Notes under the pieces: generated by a model
Database searches by the model: none
What the model was told of the DNA's origin: nothing
Seen by the model: only the letters and a program-made list of their open reading frames with translations
Origin: Alphaproteobacteria bacterium
Lineage (GTDB): Bacteria > Pseudomonadota > Alphaproteobacteria > Micavibrionales > Micavibrionaceae
Direction of reading: 5' to 3'
DNA: 59,551 nucleotides
Assembly (NCBI GenBank): GCA_018000295.1
Contig: JAGNKE010000017.1
Coordinates: 1-59,551 of the forward strand
Shown here: one piece after another, positions 17,486 to 26,253 of the stretch
Layout of the letters: each line of letters begins with the position of its first letter
Numbering within the stretch: the stretch's first letter is position 1
Made by a program: the position numbers and the translations under genes

Positions 17486-17678
17486 TTCCCCCAAAGTTAT
17501 GCACAGGCGAAGCGGTTTTTCCCCTGCCACTGCAACGCGCTATTGCCCAGATTGTGGCGATATGTTGTAGTGGATGGACGAGAATCAACAGGTGCGTTCT
17601 GCGCCTGTAACTCGCGCTTTTTGTTCTTACCCAAGATTTCGGGGAATTTCATTGTCAATGCGTATAGGGAAGAGTTCT

Positions 17679-19565
17679 ATGATGAAGATGGGTCGTACTG
17701 GCGTCCGCACTCTGGTTTTGTGTTTCGGCGCGGCGCTGTTTCTTTCGTCCTGCGATCTGGCGGCGAATTACCAGAAGCCGGATCGTGGATCGAACATGGA
17801 GATCCAGGATTTCCGCGATGGACTCTCGGAGCGGCTTCCCGATGTCGATGATGAAAAAACGGCGCACGGATCGGGCGGGATACCTGCCCTCCAGCCCTAT
17901 ATGTCAACACAGGCTTCCGGGATCAAGCCGATGCCCCTAGTTTCCGTGGCTGTGAATCAATCGGTTCCCGTTCGTGATATTCTGTTCGAATTGGCTGAGC
18001 AGGCGGAATATGATATTGAGCTTGACCCCAACATCAAGGGATCGATTATTTTCACCGCCCGGAACCGTCCTTTTGACGAAGTGGTGGGTAAAATCTCTGA
18101 TATTGCCGGTCTGCGTTACAAATTCAGGGATGACAGCCTTCGGGTTGAGTTGGATACGCCTTACAACAAAACCTACAAAATGGATTATCTGAGCTATATG
18201 CGGAAGAACTCCAGTTCGGTCAGTACCAATGTTTCGGTGGTTTCGGGCGAAGGTGCCGATACGGGGTCCGTTTTTACCGCTTCATCCGAGAGTCTGGCCG
18301 ATTTCTGGGCTGAGCTTGAATTGAATATGACCCAGATGCTGGGTGGCGGAACGACAGGTGGATTGAAAACGAAGGCTGATCCCCGGATTACCGCCGTTGA
18401 GCAGAATCCTGAGGTGCAGGCTGTTGCGCCTGCCCCGAAGGAAGGTGAAAAGGGCGAAGTGCAGGTACAGCCTCCGCAAGCTGTCCTTAAAGTTGAATCG
18501 CTTCCGGTGGATGAAGGTGCGCAAGGCGGCGGTAAGGATGATGAGGATGGTCCGGTCTCCACATTCACGCTGAACAAGCAGGCTGGTATCATCAATGTGT
18601 TCGCTACGGAAAAGCAGCATAAGGAAGTTGCCGAATATCTTACCATTTTACGGCGGGCCGTTTCCTCACAGGTCCTGATTGAAGCCAAGATTTTTGAAGT
18701 CAACCTGTCTGATGAATATATCACAGGGATCGATTGGGGCGTTCTTGGTCTTTCCAGCGGAGAGGGTTCTCTTGCGTTCATGAACCAGGCGGGAAGGACT
18801 TCGATCAATACACTCCTTTCTTCTGGTTCGGGCTTTTTTTCACCCGCTACAGGCTCTGCAATCGGAACGACGGCTAACGTGACGCTTGGATATGTCGGTA
18901 ACGATATTCAGGCTTTGCTTCAGGCGATCTCAGGTTTCGGAACGGTCCGCGCTCTGGCCAGTCCGCGCCTGACGGTCATTAACAATCAATCCGCCGTGCT
19001 TAATGTGGCGACCAATCAGGTTTATTTCGAGATCGATATCGACTCTACGACCGATGAAGGTGTCACGACTGTTGAGGTGGATTCGGAGATCAAGAGCGTC
19101 CCCGAGGGTGTTCTTGTCAATGTCATTCCCTCTATCGATCTTGAGAGGGGGACGATTTCTCTTGCGCTGCGTCCGACCGTTACACGCATTGTGGATACGG
19201 TTGACGATCCGGCCGTTGGCTTCGTTGCTGCGTCTATCCCCGGTGCGGAAAGTGTGGTTTCCGAAATTCCTGAACTCAATGTTCAGGAGATCGATACCGT
19301 GGTCAAGGTGCGTTCCGGGCAGCCGATCGTTATGGGTGGCTTGCTTCAGGACAGGGCGGTCAATAATCAGGAATCTGTTCCTGTGCTTGGAGAAACGCCC
19401 GTTATCGGCAGCCTGTTCCGCAAAAAATCTGATTTGGTCCAGAAGACGGAACTGGTCATTTTCCTGAAAGCGACGATTCTGGAGCAGCCAGAAGACAGCA
19501 TCGACGATGTTGACCGTGACCTTTATAAGGCGTTTTCGGGAGACCGTCGTCCGCTGAAGCTTTGA
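17679..19565 (+). CDS. mshL: outer-membrane secretin, MshL/GspD/PilQ family
   Basis: Forms the outer-membrane pore through which the pilus passes. Upstream in-frame starts exist (17574), but ATG at 17679 or 17682 follows GGGAAGAG and begins a lipoprotein signal with lipobox LSSC (Cys25 from 17679). Domains: a secretin/TonB short N-terminal domain (about 95-165, VPVRDILFELAEQAEYDIEL), an acidic/proline linker (about 200-310), an N1-type domain (about 315-365) and the secretin barrel from about 370 to 610, with ALASPRLTVINNQSAVLNV and VVKVRSGQPIVMGGLLQD. The length of 628 aa is typical for MshL. The lipidated N-terminus could remove the need for a separate pilotin. Confidence 0.93.
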   Translation: MMKMGRTGVRTLVLCFGAALFLSSCDLAANYQKPDRGSNMEIQDFRDGLSERLPDVDDEKTAHGSGGIPALQPYMSTQASGIKPMPLVSVAVNQSVPVRDILFELAEQAEYDIELDPNIKGSIIFTARNRPFDEVVGKISDIAGLRYKFRDDSLRVELDTPYNKTYKMDYLSYMRKNSSSVSTNVSVVSGEGADTGSVFTASSESLADFWAELELNMTQMLGGGTTGGLKTKADPRITAVEQNPEVQAVAPAPKEGEKGEVQVQPPQAVLKVESLPVDEGAQGGGKDDEDGPVSTFTLNKQAGIINVFATEKQHKEVAEYLTILRRAVSSQVLIEAKIFEVNLSDEYITGIDWGVLGLSSGEGSLAFMNQAGRTSINTLLSSGSGFFSPATGSAIGTTANVTLGYVGNDIQALLQAISGFGTVRALASPRLTVINNQSAVLNVATNQVYFEIDIDSTTDEGVTTVEVDSEIKSVPEGVLVNVIPSIDLERGTISLALRPTVTRIVDTVDDPAVGFVAASIPGAESVVSEIPELNVQEIDTVVKVRSGQPIVMGGLLQDRAVNNQESVPVLGETPVIGSLFRKKSDLVQKTELVIFLKATILEQPEDSIDDVDRDLYKAFSGDRRPLKL

Positions 19566-19587
19566 TTGAGGCAGGAGTGGTAGGCAT

Positions 19588-20346
19588 ATGTCTTTCCCGC
19601 TCGTCAGATACGTTCTCATGGGAGCTGTGCGGGACAAGCTTGTGGTTTCTTTGCTCGTTTTGCTTGCCCTCGGGTGCAGCCTTGCTGTGTTCGTCGGATC
19701 GGCGGCGGTGATTGAAAAAGACCGCTTTGCCCTTGTTTTCGCCGCCGGCGGGTTGCGTATGGCAGGTGTCTTGGGGCTGGTCCTTTTTGTTGTATTCTTT
19801 GTCCGACGGTCCTTTGACGGGAAGGATGTGGAGTTCCTGCTTTCGCGTCCGATCAGCCGTCCGGCCTTTCTTTACTCCTATGCCTTGGCTTTTTCGATTC
19901 TCGCGCTGGTCCTCAGCCTTGGTATCGGCCTGTGCCTTTTTGCGGTCGGGCCGCATCTGTTCGGCTCGGGGCACGTTTTGTGGATTGCCAGTATTGCGGC
20001 TGAGAATATCATCATGGTCAATACGGCTCTGTTCTTTTCATTTTATATGTCCAGTGCGACCAGTGCGGCGATGTCTACCCTCGCGTTTTATGTCCTTGCC
20101 CGAATGATGGGGCAGTTGCTTGGTATCGTCGACTCGAATCTCATCGTTGATACTGGCCCGATGGCGATGGCCGTGCAATTTGTGTCTGTTGTTACGCCGC
20201 GGCTTGACCTGCTCGGGCAGACGTCTTGGCTGATTTACGGTGTGGGTGAGGGGATCGGTCTTGGCTTCGTGTTTTTGCAGGGGCTGCTGTTCTGCGCCCT
20301 TGTGACTCTCGCCGGATTGCTGGATCTGCTCAAAAGGCAGTTTTAG
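19588..20346 (+). CDS. ABC-2 type transporter permease
   Basis: 252 aa with about six hydrophobic helices (LLVLLALGCSLAVFVGSAA, VLGLVLFVVFFVRR, and so on). The segment FDGKDVEFLLSRPISRPAFL is typical of ABC-2 permeases such as those pairing with CcmA/NatA ATPases. The best partner is the ATPase at 12449-13180. ATG follows GGAG at 19571-19574. The gap to the secretin gene is 22 bases and to the next gene 10 bases, so it appears to be in the pilus transcription unit. The substrate is unknown. Confidence 0.82.
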   Translation: MSFPLVRYVLMGAVRDKLVVSLLVLLALGCSLAVFVGSAAVIEKDRFALVFAAGGLRMAGVLGLVLFVVFFVRRSFDGKDVEFLLSRPISRPAFLYSYALAFSILALVLSLGIGLCLFAVGPHLFGSGHVLWIASIAAENIIMVNTALFFSFYMSSATSAAMSTLAFYVLARMMGQLLGIVDSNLIVDTGPMAMAVQFVSVVTPRLDLLGQTSWLIYGVGEGIGLGFVFLQGLLFCALVTLAGLLDLLKRQF

Positions 20347-20356
20347 GGGTTGAAAC

Positions 20357-21085
20357 ATGACCCTTTCGAATGAAAATACGGTCAAAGTCTTTCTTTTCCT
20401 TGCTCTCGTTGCGAATATCGGGCTCTGGTTTTCCGCCCGGGGCGTTCAGGCGAAGTGGATGAATGTTCCTCCTGCACCCGAGCAAAGGTTTGCCTCGGCC
20501 TATGGGCTGGGCGATCCGCAGCTTTCCTATCGTTCCGTAGGGATCATGATTCAGAATATGGGAGATTCGGGCGGGCGGACGACTTCTCTGGACGATTATA
20601 ACTATGAAGAACTGGTGAAATGGTTTTTTTTACAAGATTTTTTAGACCCTTACTCAAATTATGTTCCTTATCTGGCGGCCTTTTATTTCGGGGGTGTGCA
20701 GGATCCCCAAAAATTTAAACCCGTTCTGGATTATCTCGTTGCGGTCGGTAGCCGTGTAGACGGTGAGAAGTGGCGTTTTCTTGCTCATGCCGTTTATCTG
20801 GCGCGGTTTGAACTTGAGGATCAGGACCTTGCCTTGCGTTTGGCCCAGAAACTTGCGGCGGTCAATAACCCGAAAATGCCTCACTGGACGCGGCAGATGC
20901 CTGCCTTCATCATGAACGCCCAAGGCAAGAAGGAGGCGGCCTATGCCTTGCTACTGGAAATGTTAAAAACCGATCCCAAGAATCTGGCCCCGAACGAGTC
21001 GAATTTTCTGCGTGGGTATATATGTGAGCGGATACTCGAAAAATCAGAGGCTGATTTAAACCCGCTTTGTAAAGATATCCCTTAA
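20357..21085 (+). CDS. membrane-anchored helical-repeat protein, unknown
   Basis: 242 aa. There is one N-terminal hydrophobic segment (residues about 9-26, VKVFLFLALVANIGLWF), then a helix-rich soluble part with TPR-like helix pairs (SNYVPYLAAFYFGGV; LARFELEDQDLALRLAQKL; KKEAAYALLLEMLKTDP). I do not recognise the family. It starts 10 bases after the ABC permease and probably works with it as a third exporter component or a periplasmic scaffold. The 32-base gap to the AraC-type regulator suggests continued co-transcription. Confidence 0.75.
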   Translation: MTLSNENTVKVFLFLALVANIGLWFSARGVQAKWMNVPPAPEQRFASAYGLGDPQLSYRSVGIMIQNMGDSGGRTTSLDDYNYEELVKWFFLQDFLDPYSNYVPYLAAFYFGGVQDPQKFKPVLDYLVAVGSRVDGEKWRFLAHAVYLARFELEDQDLALRLAQKLAAVNNPKMPHWTRQMPAFIMNAQGKKEAAYALLLEMLKTDPKNLAPNESNFLRGYICERILEKSEADLNPLCKDIP

Positions 21086-21117
21086 AATTAACGCGCTCTG
21101 AGGGTAATCTGTCTTTC

Positions 21118-22182
21118 ATGGATCAGTTGCGCTTTACGATTCCTGAGATGCTGTCCCTGATTGGGGTTTTTCAGTGCGTTTATATCCTTGTTTATGTGTT
21201 GTTCCGGGCGGGAAACATTTCGCGGGTTGTTTTGCCCCTGCTGTATTTTTTGGTTCTTGGGGTTGGTTTTTTTCTGGATTTCGGTGCGTCATACATTGGA
21301 GAAATTACGCCTTATTATGATCTTATCCGCTGGTGTGCGTGGTTCTTGGGACCGCCGCTGAGTGTGCTGGTCATCATTCAGGTGGCGCAGACGACCCAAA
21401 TGCCTTCTCTTGCGGACTACGCCGTACTTCTTTTTGTCCCGGCAGCGATGCTTTTTTCATTGTTTATGGCCAGTCAAGCCAAAGACTGCCAGGTTTTTCT
21501 TGAGTGCTCCGTGCTATGGGACTGGCTGGATGTTACAGGGCTGGTTGCCGGTGCGGCCAGTTTGCTTATGGTCTGGCTGCACCGGGATATTTTTTCTGAA
21601 CTTCAGAAGCAAAAGGCCGGAAAGGAGCGTTATTGGGTTATTTTATCGATCATTTTTATGAATATCTTCCTTCTTGCCGCCTTAAGCTTGAATATCGCCG
21701 GAGAGGGTTTAGCCAGAGAAACCACAGTTGTGCGTACCCTGATTGGGCTTTCTTTCATTTATCTCGTCACTACTAGCCTTTTCCGTATTTATCCTCAGGC
21801 GCTTCTTGTCGTTGCCGCCAAGAAAAAAGAAGAAAGCCTTACCTCTGAAGATCAGATGCTTGCTGATAAAATAGCCAAATTGTTGGAGTTAGAGAAAATT
21901 TACCACGAGGCCACTTACTCCCGGTCCGATTTGGCGCAGGAACTTGGGGTTTCGGAAGCCACAGTCACGCGAATTATCGGGCAATTTTTTAATAAATCCT
22001 TTCCTCAGCTTTTGAACGAGCGTCGGATCGATGATGCCAAGCGATTATTGCTTGAAACTGAGGTAAACATCAAAACTGTCGCCGAGGAGGTCGGGTTTAA
22101 CTCATTGCCCTCTTTTAACAGGGTTTTCAAGGAGTTGGCGGGGATCAGCCCTAGCGAGTACCGAAAAAACATGATTAAGTGA
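21118..22182 (+). CDS. membrane-bound AraC-family transcription regulator
   Basis: 354 aa. The N-terminal 235 residues contain about seven hydrophobic helices (MLSLIGVFQCVYILVYVLF and onward), and the last 100 residues are an AraC/XylS DNA-binding domain. Helix 1 reads YSRSDLAQELGVSEATVTRI and the second half carries VAEEVGFNSLPSFNRVF, with ISPSEYRKN at the end. This architecture (a 7TM-like sensor joined directly to AraC HTH) senses an envelope or membrane signal. It lies 236 bases before the prepilin gene on the same strand, so the prepilin promoter is an obvious possible target. No terminator was found after it. Confidence 0.9.
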   Translation: MDQLRFTIPEMLSLIGVFQCVYILVYVLFRAGNISRVVLPLLYFLVLGVGFFLDFGASYIGEITPYYDLIRWCAWFLGPPLSVLVIIQVAQTTQMPSLADYAVLLFVPAAMLFSLFMASQAKDCQVFLECSVLWDWLDVTGLVAGAASLLMVWLHRDIFSELQKQKAGKERYWVILSIIFMNIFLLAALSLNIAGEGLARETTVVRTLIGLSFIYLVTTSLFRIYPQALLVVAAKKKEESLTSEDQMLADKIAKLLELEKIYHEATYSRSDLAQELGVSEATVTRIIGQFFNKSFPQLLNERRIDDAKRLLLETEVNIKTVAEEVGFNSLPSFNRVFKELAGISPSEYRKNMIK

Positions 22183-22418
22183 ATCTTAAAAAAATGGCTC
22201 TTTTGTTTTCCTGCGCTTATCTGACTTATCATTTTGTTTTTATGAGAATTTTTGCCTGATTTTTTAAGCTTTTCTTTAACGATTTCCGCAATGCTAACGA
22301 TATTGGGACTTGTTTGAATAGGGGAAGACCGTGTATGATTCGGTGGTGCCGCTCGGCACGTTCTTCTTTATCTCAAACAGAAATTTACATCTTTTACACG
22401 ACTTAGGAGACTAGAGTG

Positions 22419-23144
22419 ATGAAAACTTACATGCACGAATCCGTCCAGAGCGAAAAGGGCTTTACGCTCGTCGAACTGGCGGTTGTTATGATTATTATCG
22501 GCCTGCTGATCGGGGGAATCCTGAAAGGTCAGGAAATGATCTCTAACGCTCAGGTGACCGCTACCGTCGCCCAGATGAAGGGGATTGAGGCTGCCGCTTC
22601 CACGTTCCGGGACCAGTACGATGCTTTCCCCGGCGATATGGCGAACGCTTCGACCCGCTTGGTCAACTGTGCGGCCAACCCCTGCAACAACGGAGATGGT
22701 GATGCCCGTATTGACGTGAACGTCGGTGACGCTCCTACTTTGGCCGATGAGGGTGCTTTTTTCTTTAACCATATGCGTGTGACTGACCTGGTCACCGGCT
22801 TTGACGGCGCTGCCACGCTTCAATTCGGAGCCGCTATTCCAACTGCCGAGATCGGCGGCGGGTACATGGTCGGCCATTCCAGCACAGGGGTAACGAACTT
22901 TACGGCGACTGAAATGCGTCCGGGACACTATATAGTCCTGACCGGTCAGCTTGCTGACTCTGCTGACGGTACAGGCATCCTGACGGCGTCGCAAGCCGCC
23001 CGGATTGACCGTAAAATGGACGATGGTCGTTCTAACTCCGGTGCAGTTGTTTCCGAAACCACGGCGAACTGCCGCGATACCAACAACTACAACGAAGACG
23101 ATCAGGACCAGCTTTGCAATCTTGCTGTCCGGATCCAGGGTTAA
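22419..23144 (+). CDS. type IV prepilin (PilA/MSHA-like)
   Basis: 241 aa from ATG (a GTG at 22416 is also possible; AGGAG lies 9 bases before the ATG). The class III leader ends in Lys-Gly, with cleavage expected between G and F in KG|FTLVELAVVM, and the conserved Glu5 is present. The hydrophobic stalk continues through IIIGLLIGGIL. The globular domain is about 200 residues, large for a pilin, and includes two Cys pairs (CAANPC; C...C near the C-terminus) that could form disulphides. It is probably the main fibre subunit or a large minor one. A strong terminator follows. The 236-base upstream gap shows only weak promoter-like sequence (TTGCCT-N17-TTTAAC near 22253-22281). Confidence 0.93.
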   Translation: MKTYMHESVQSEKGFTLVELAVVMIIIGLLIGGILKGQEMISNAQVTATVAQMKGIEAAASTFRDQYDAFPGDMANASTRLVNCAANPCNNGDGDARIDVNVGDAPTLADEGAFFFNHMRVTDLVTGFDGAATLQFGAAIPTAEIGGGYMVGHSSTGVTNFTATEMRPGHYIVLTGQLADSADGTGILTASQAARIDRKMDDGRSNSGAVVSETTANCRDTNNYNEDDQDQLCNLAVRIQG

Positions 23145-23178
23145 TTCTTGACTTAGACTTGAGATACAGAAAACACAA

Positions 23179-23207
23179 AGAGCCTGGCTTGCCAGGCTCT
23201 TTTTTTG
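23179..23207 (+). terminator. terminator of the prepilin gene, probably bidirectional
   Basis: Stem AGAGCCTGGC / GCCAGGCTCT with a TT loop and six or more T residues on the plus strand. The minus strand has TTTGTGTTTT after the same stem, so it may also end the slipin transcript arriving from the right. Confidence 0.92.
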
Positions 23208-23223
23208 TTTTGGTAAGTTCGGC

Positions 23224-23985
23224 TCAGGTTTTTGGCTTTACCGCATTGGCTATCGATTTCAGGCTGCCGAGCATATCGAGCGGAATGGGAAGAACAATCG
23301 TGTTGCCCTTGGCGTTCGTGAATTCGCTCATGGTCCCGAGGTACCGGAGTTGCATGGTTTCCGGGCGCTGGGCGAGGATGGTGGCTGCTTCGTCAAGCTG
23401 CTTGGCGGCCTGCAGTTCCCCCTCGGCGTTGATGATCTTGGCGCGGCGTTCCCGTTCGGCCTCGGCCTGTTTGGCGATGGCGCGGATCATGGTGGGGTCG
23501 ATATCGACGTTCTTGATTTCGACGTTCGTGATCTTGATCCCCCAGCCTTCTGTCTGGTGATCGAGAATTTCCTGAATGTCCTTGTTTAGCTGGTCGCGCT
23601 TGCCGAGCATATCGTCGAGGTCATGTTTTCCGAGAACCGAGCGCAGGGTGGTCTGCGCGAGCTGGCTGGTTGCGATCTGGAAATCCTCGACCTTGTTGAT
23701 GGCGTAGCCGGGATCGACCACGCGGAAGTATACCACGGCGTTGACCTTTACCGAGACGTTGTCGCGGGAAATGATGTCCTGCGAGGGGATGTCTTCGGTT
23801 CTGATCCGCATATCGACCAGCAGAACACGCTGGAAGCCTGGGACGATGATCTGCACACCGGGGCCGCGGGTGCTGGTGAAGCGGCCGAGCGTATAGATCA
23901 CGCCGCGCTCATATTCCTGAACGATGCGGATGGAGGCGATCAGCAGAATGATGATCACCACCAGGACGGGGGCTAGAAAGGTCAT
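23224..23985 (-). CDS. slipin (SPFH/stomatin-like membrane protein)
   Basis: 253 aa. It has one N-terminal membrane segment (LAPVLVVIIILLIASIRIV) followed by the SPFH/band-7 domain: YERGVIYTLGRF, VLLVDMRIRTEDIPSQDIIS, DNVSVKVNAVVYFRV and LDDMLGKRDQLNKDIQ. A C-terminal coiled coil (AKQAEAERERRAKII) is followed by an oligomerisation tail. Slipins of this type pair with NfeD proteins in membrane microdomain organisation and quality control. The NfeD gene is 42 bases upstream in the same direction. Confidence 0.95.
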   Translation of the reverse strand: MTFLAPVLVVIIILLIASIRIVQEYERGVIYTLGRFTSTRGPGVQIIVPGFQRVLLVDMRIRTEDIPSQDIISRDNVSVKVNAVVYFRVVDPGYAINKVEDFQIATSQLAQTTLRSVLGKHDLDDMLGKRDQLNKDIQEILDHQTEGWGIKITNVEIKNVDIDPTMIRAIAKQAEAERERRAKIINAEGELQAAKQLDEAATILAQRPETMQLRYLGTMSEFTNAKGNTIVLPIPLDMLGSLKSIANAVKPKT

Positions 23986-24027
23986 TGGGCAGGCTCCTTA
24001 TCAATAAAATTAAGTCAAAAAAATTTT

Positions 24028-24513
24028 CTATGCTCTGACGATGAGTTGCAGTTTTTCAACGGCTTCGATCGTGACTTCGTCATTGGGTGCGAGGTCCAGA
24101 CGATGGGACGAGGAGGCTTTCCAGATTTCCCCTTCCACGCGGACTTTTCCCCTTTTGCCGGTCCATTCGAGGATGACGGCCTTTGCGCCGATCATACCTT
24201 CGGTGCCGGTGTCCGTTTTCAGGTTGCGGAGCCAGATATGGATGGCAATACCGCTCACGATACAGGCGAATTCCACAAAGCCGATGCCGAAGACGATGTT
24301 CCAGTCTACGGGGATGCCGAAGAGCAGAACTTCGCCGACCTGAAGACTGTAGGCGGCGAAGAGGGCGACAAGGCCGTTGAAGGCCAGCAGGCCGAAGGAC
24401 ACCACGCCGATTTCGGCGACGATCATGGCGATACCGACGACGTAAAGAAACGTCACCGTCGTTTCCAGAGAAACGAAGCCCATAAAGTGGAGCGCGAGTA
24501 TGACCGTAATCAT
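24028..24513 (-). CDS. NfeD-family membrane protein
   Basis: 161 aa, the short NfeD form without the ClpP-like protease domain. Three or four membrane helices cover residues about 1-95. A C-terminal OB-fold domain (about 103-161) contains [27 protein letters not shown] split over its strands, and the ending [10 protein letters not shown] matches the family. It overlaps the leuB stop in ATGA and precedes slipin, so leuB, nfeD and slipin are likely on one mRNA. NfeD and slipin act together at the membrane; the leuB link is unusual and may only be transcriptional convenience. Confidence 0.93.
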   Translation of the reverse strand: MITVILALHFMGFVSLETTVTFLYVVGIAMIVAEIGVVSFGLLAFNGLVALFAAYSLQVGEVLLFGIPVDWNIVFGIGFVEFACIVSGIAIHIWLRNLKTDTGTEGMIGAKAVILEWTGKRGKVRVEGEIWKASSSHRLDLAPNDEVTIEAVEKLQLIVRA

Positions 24514-25619
24514 GCAACACCCTTTAATGCGACCGATTTATCGAGTTGCGCTATTAAAGCATCTCCCATTCCCGCTGTCGAGGCCTCCCTGCAGCCGGGG
24601 GCCATGATATCGGGGGTCCGGATTCCGGCGTTCAGGATGTGCTGGACGGCGGATTCTATGGTTTCCGCCAGATCGCCGCGGTTGAAGGAATAGCGCAGGC
24701 ACATGGCGAAGCTGAGGATTGTGGCCAGAGGGTTGGCCTTGCCCTGTCCCGCGATATCGGGGGCGGAGCCGTGGACGGGCTCGTAGAGGGCTGTGGAGCC
24801 TTTTACACTTAGTGATGCGGAGGGGAGCATCCCCAGCGAGCCGGTGAGCATGGCGGCCTCGTCGGAGAGGATATCGCCGAAGAGGTTGTCGGTGACGATC
24901 ACATCGAATTGCGAGGGGCGGCGCAGAAGCTGCATCGCGCAGTTGTCGGCGTACATATGCTCCAGTTCCACGTCCTTGAATTCGGCGGCGTGGAGTTTGG
25001 TGATCTCCTCGCGCCAGAGCTTGCCGGATTCCATGACATTGGCCTTTTCGCAAGAGGTGACCTTATTTCTGCGTTTGCGGGCGAGTTCGAAGGCCACGCG
25101 GCCGACGCGGAGAATTTCATCGGTCGTGTAGACCTGTGTGTTCACGCCGCGGCGCTTGCCGTTGCCGAGGTCTTCGATGCCTCTGGGTTCGCCGAAATAG
25201 ACCCCGCCGGTGAGTTCACGGACGATGAGGATATCCAAGCCTTTTACGATTTCCGGCTTCAGGGTGGAGGCGTCGATGAGTGCGTCAAAGACGAGGGCGG
25301 GGCGCAGATTGGCGAAGAGGTGTAGTTCTTTGCGGAGGCCAAGGAGGCCGGCTTCGGGGCGGATGGCGAAGTCCACCTTGTCCCATTTCGGGCCGCCGAC
25401 CGCGCCGAGCAGGACGGCATCGGATTTTTTACATTCGTCGAGTGTTTCGCTCGTCAGCGGTTTGCCGTGCGCGTCGATGGAGGCGCCGCCGACGAGACCT
25501 TGGGAGGTTTTGATTTTGATATCCGTTTTGGCGTTCAGCCATTTGACGAGTTTTTCGACCTCGGCCATCACTTCGGGGCCGATGCCGTCGCCGGGGAGGA
25601 TGTGGAGTTTGAATGTCAT
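24510..25619 (-). CDS. leuB: 3-isopropylmalate dehydrogenase
   Basis: Oxidises and decarboxylates 3-isopropylmalate to 2-oxoisocaproate with NAD+ in leucine synthesis. The length of 369 aa is normal. Motifs: [11 protein letters not shown] at the N-terminus, AVGGPKWD near 76, [13 protein letters not shown] near 95, [15 protein letters not shown] near 136, and the metal/NAD region [21 protein letters not shown] followed by [17 protein letters not shown]. Its start is 13 bases after the leuD stop, and its stop overlaps nfeD. Large open frames on the opposite strand are GC-driven shadows. Confidence 0.97.
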   Translation of the reverse strand: MTFKLHILPGDGIGPEVMAEVEKLVKWLNAKTDIKIKTSQGLVGGASIDAHGKPLTSETLDECKKSDAVLLGAVGGPKWDKVDFAIRPEAGLLGLRKELHLFANLRPALVFDALIDASTLKPEIVKGLDILIVRELTGGVYFGEPRGIEDLGNGKRRGVNTQVYTTDEILRVGRVAFELARKRRNKVTSCEKANVMESGKLWREEITKLHAAEFKDVELEHMYADNCAMQLLRRPSQFDVIVTDNLFGDILSDEAAMLTGSLGMLPSASLSVKGSTALYEPVHGSAPDIAGQGKANPLATILSFAMCLRYSFNRGDLAETIESAVQHILNAGIRTPDIMAPGCREASTAGMGDALIAQLDKSVALKGVA

Positions 25620-25632
25620 GGTTTTTGTTTCC

Positions 25633-26238
25633 TTAAAGCCACGGTTTGTCGGCGGCGCGTTTTTGTTCGAAGCCGTCGATTTTTTTATTTTTTTCCAGTG
25701 TCAGGCCGATATCGTCCAGACCGTTGAGCAGGCAACGCTTGCGGAACGGGTCGATCTCGAAGCTGAAGGAGAATTTGTTGCCGCGGGTGACCGTCTGTTT
25801 TTCGAGGTCGATTTCGAGTTTGACTTCGGGGTGGTCTTTGGCTTCCTGCATCAGCTGATCGACCTGTTCCTGCGGCAGGACGATGGGCAGGATGCCGTTC
25901 TTGAAGCTATTGTTGTAGAAGATATCGGCGTAGCCGGGGGCGATGATGCAGCGGATGCCCATATCCAGAATGGCCCACGGCGCGTGTTCACGGGAGGAGC
26001 CGCAGCCGAAATTGTCCCCGGTGATCAGTATCTCTGCGTTTCGGTATTCGGGCTTGTTCAGGACAAAGTCAGGGTTTTCCTTCCCTTGATCGTCATAACG
26101 CAGGTTGTAGAAGGCGCTGACGCCCAGACCCGTCCGCTTCACGGTTTTCAGGAACTGCTTTGGGATGATGATATCGGTGTCGATATTGATCATATCCAGC
26201 GGCGCGGCTGTGCCGTTGAGTTTGGTGAAGGGCTGCAT
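25633..26238 (-). CDS. leuD: 3-isopropylmalate dehydratase small subunit
   Basis: Swivelling-domain subunit of isopropylmalate isomerase, 201 aa. Recognised by [22 protein letters not shown] at the start (quoted in part: [13 protein letters not shown]), [14 protein letters not shown] near 79, and [18 protein letters not shown]. It works with LeuC, whose gene lies 2.2 kb upstream (28480-29880) and not adjacent as usual. It is followed directly by leuB. The preceding gene on this strand is the HD-domain protein, 15 bases away. Confidence 0.97.
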   Translation of the reverse strand: MQPFTKLNGTAAPLDMINIDTDIIIPKQFLKTVKRTGLGVSAFYNLRYDDQGKENPDFVLNKPEYRNAEILITGDNFGCGSSREHAPWAILDMGIRCIIAPGYADIFYNNSFKNGILPIVLPQEQVDQLMQEAKDHPEVKLEIDLEKQTVTRGNKFSFSFEIDPFRKRCLLNGLDDIGLTLEKNKKIDGFEQKRAADKPWL

Positions 26239-26253
26239 CGCCGTTCCTCGTCC

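Noticed and set aside
22340..22370. Sigma-54 promoter before the prepilin (GGCACG...)
   Set aside because: GGCACGTTCT resembles the -24 element, but no GC is present at the -12 position with the required 10-base spacing.
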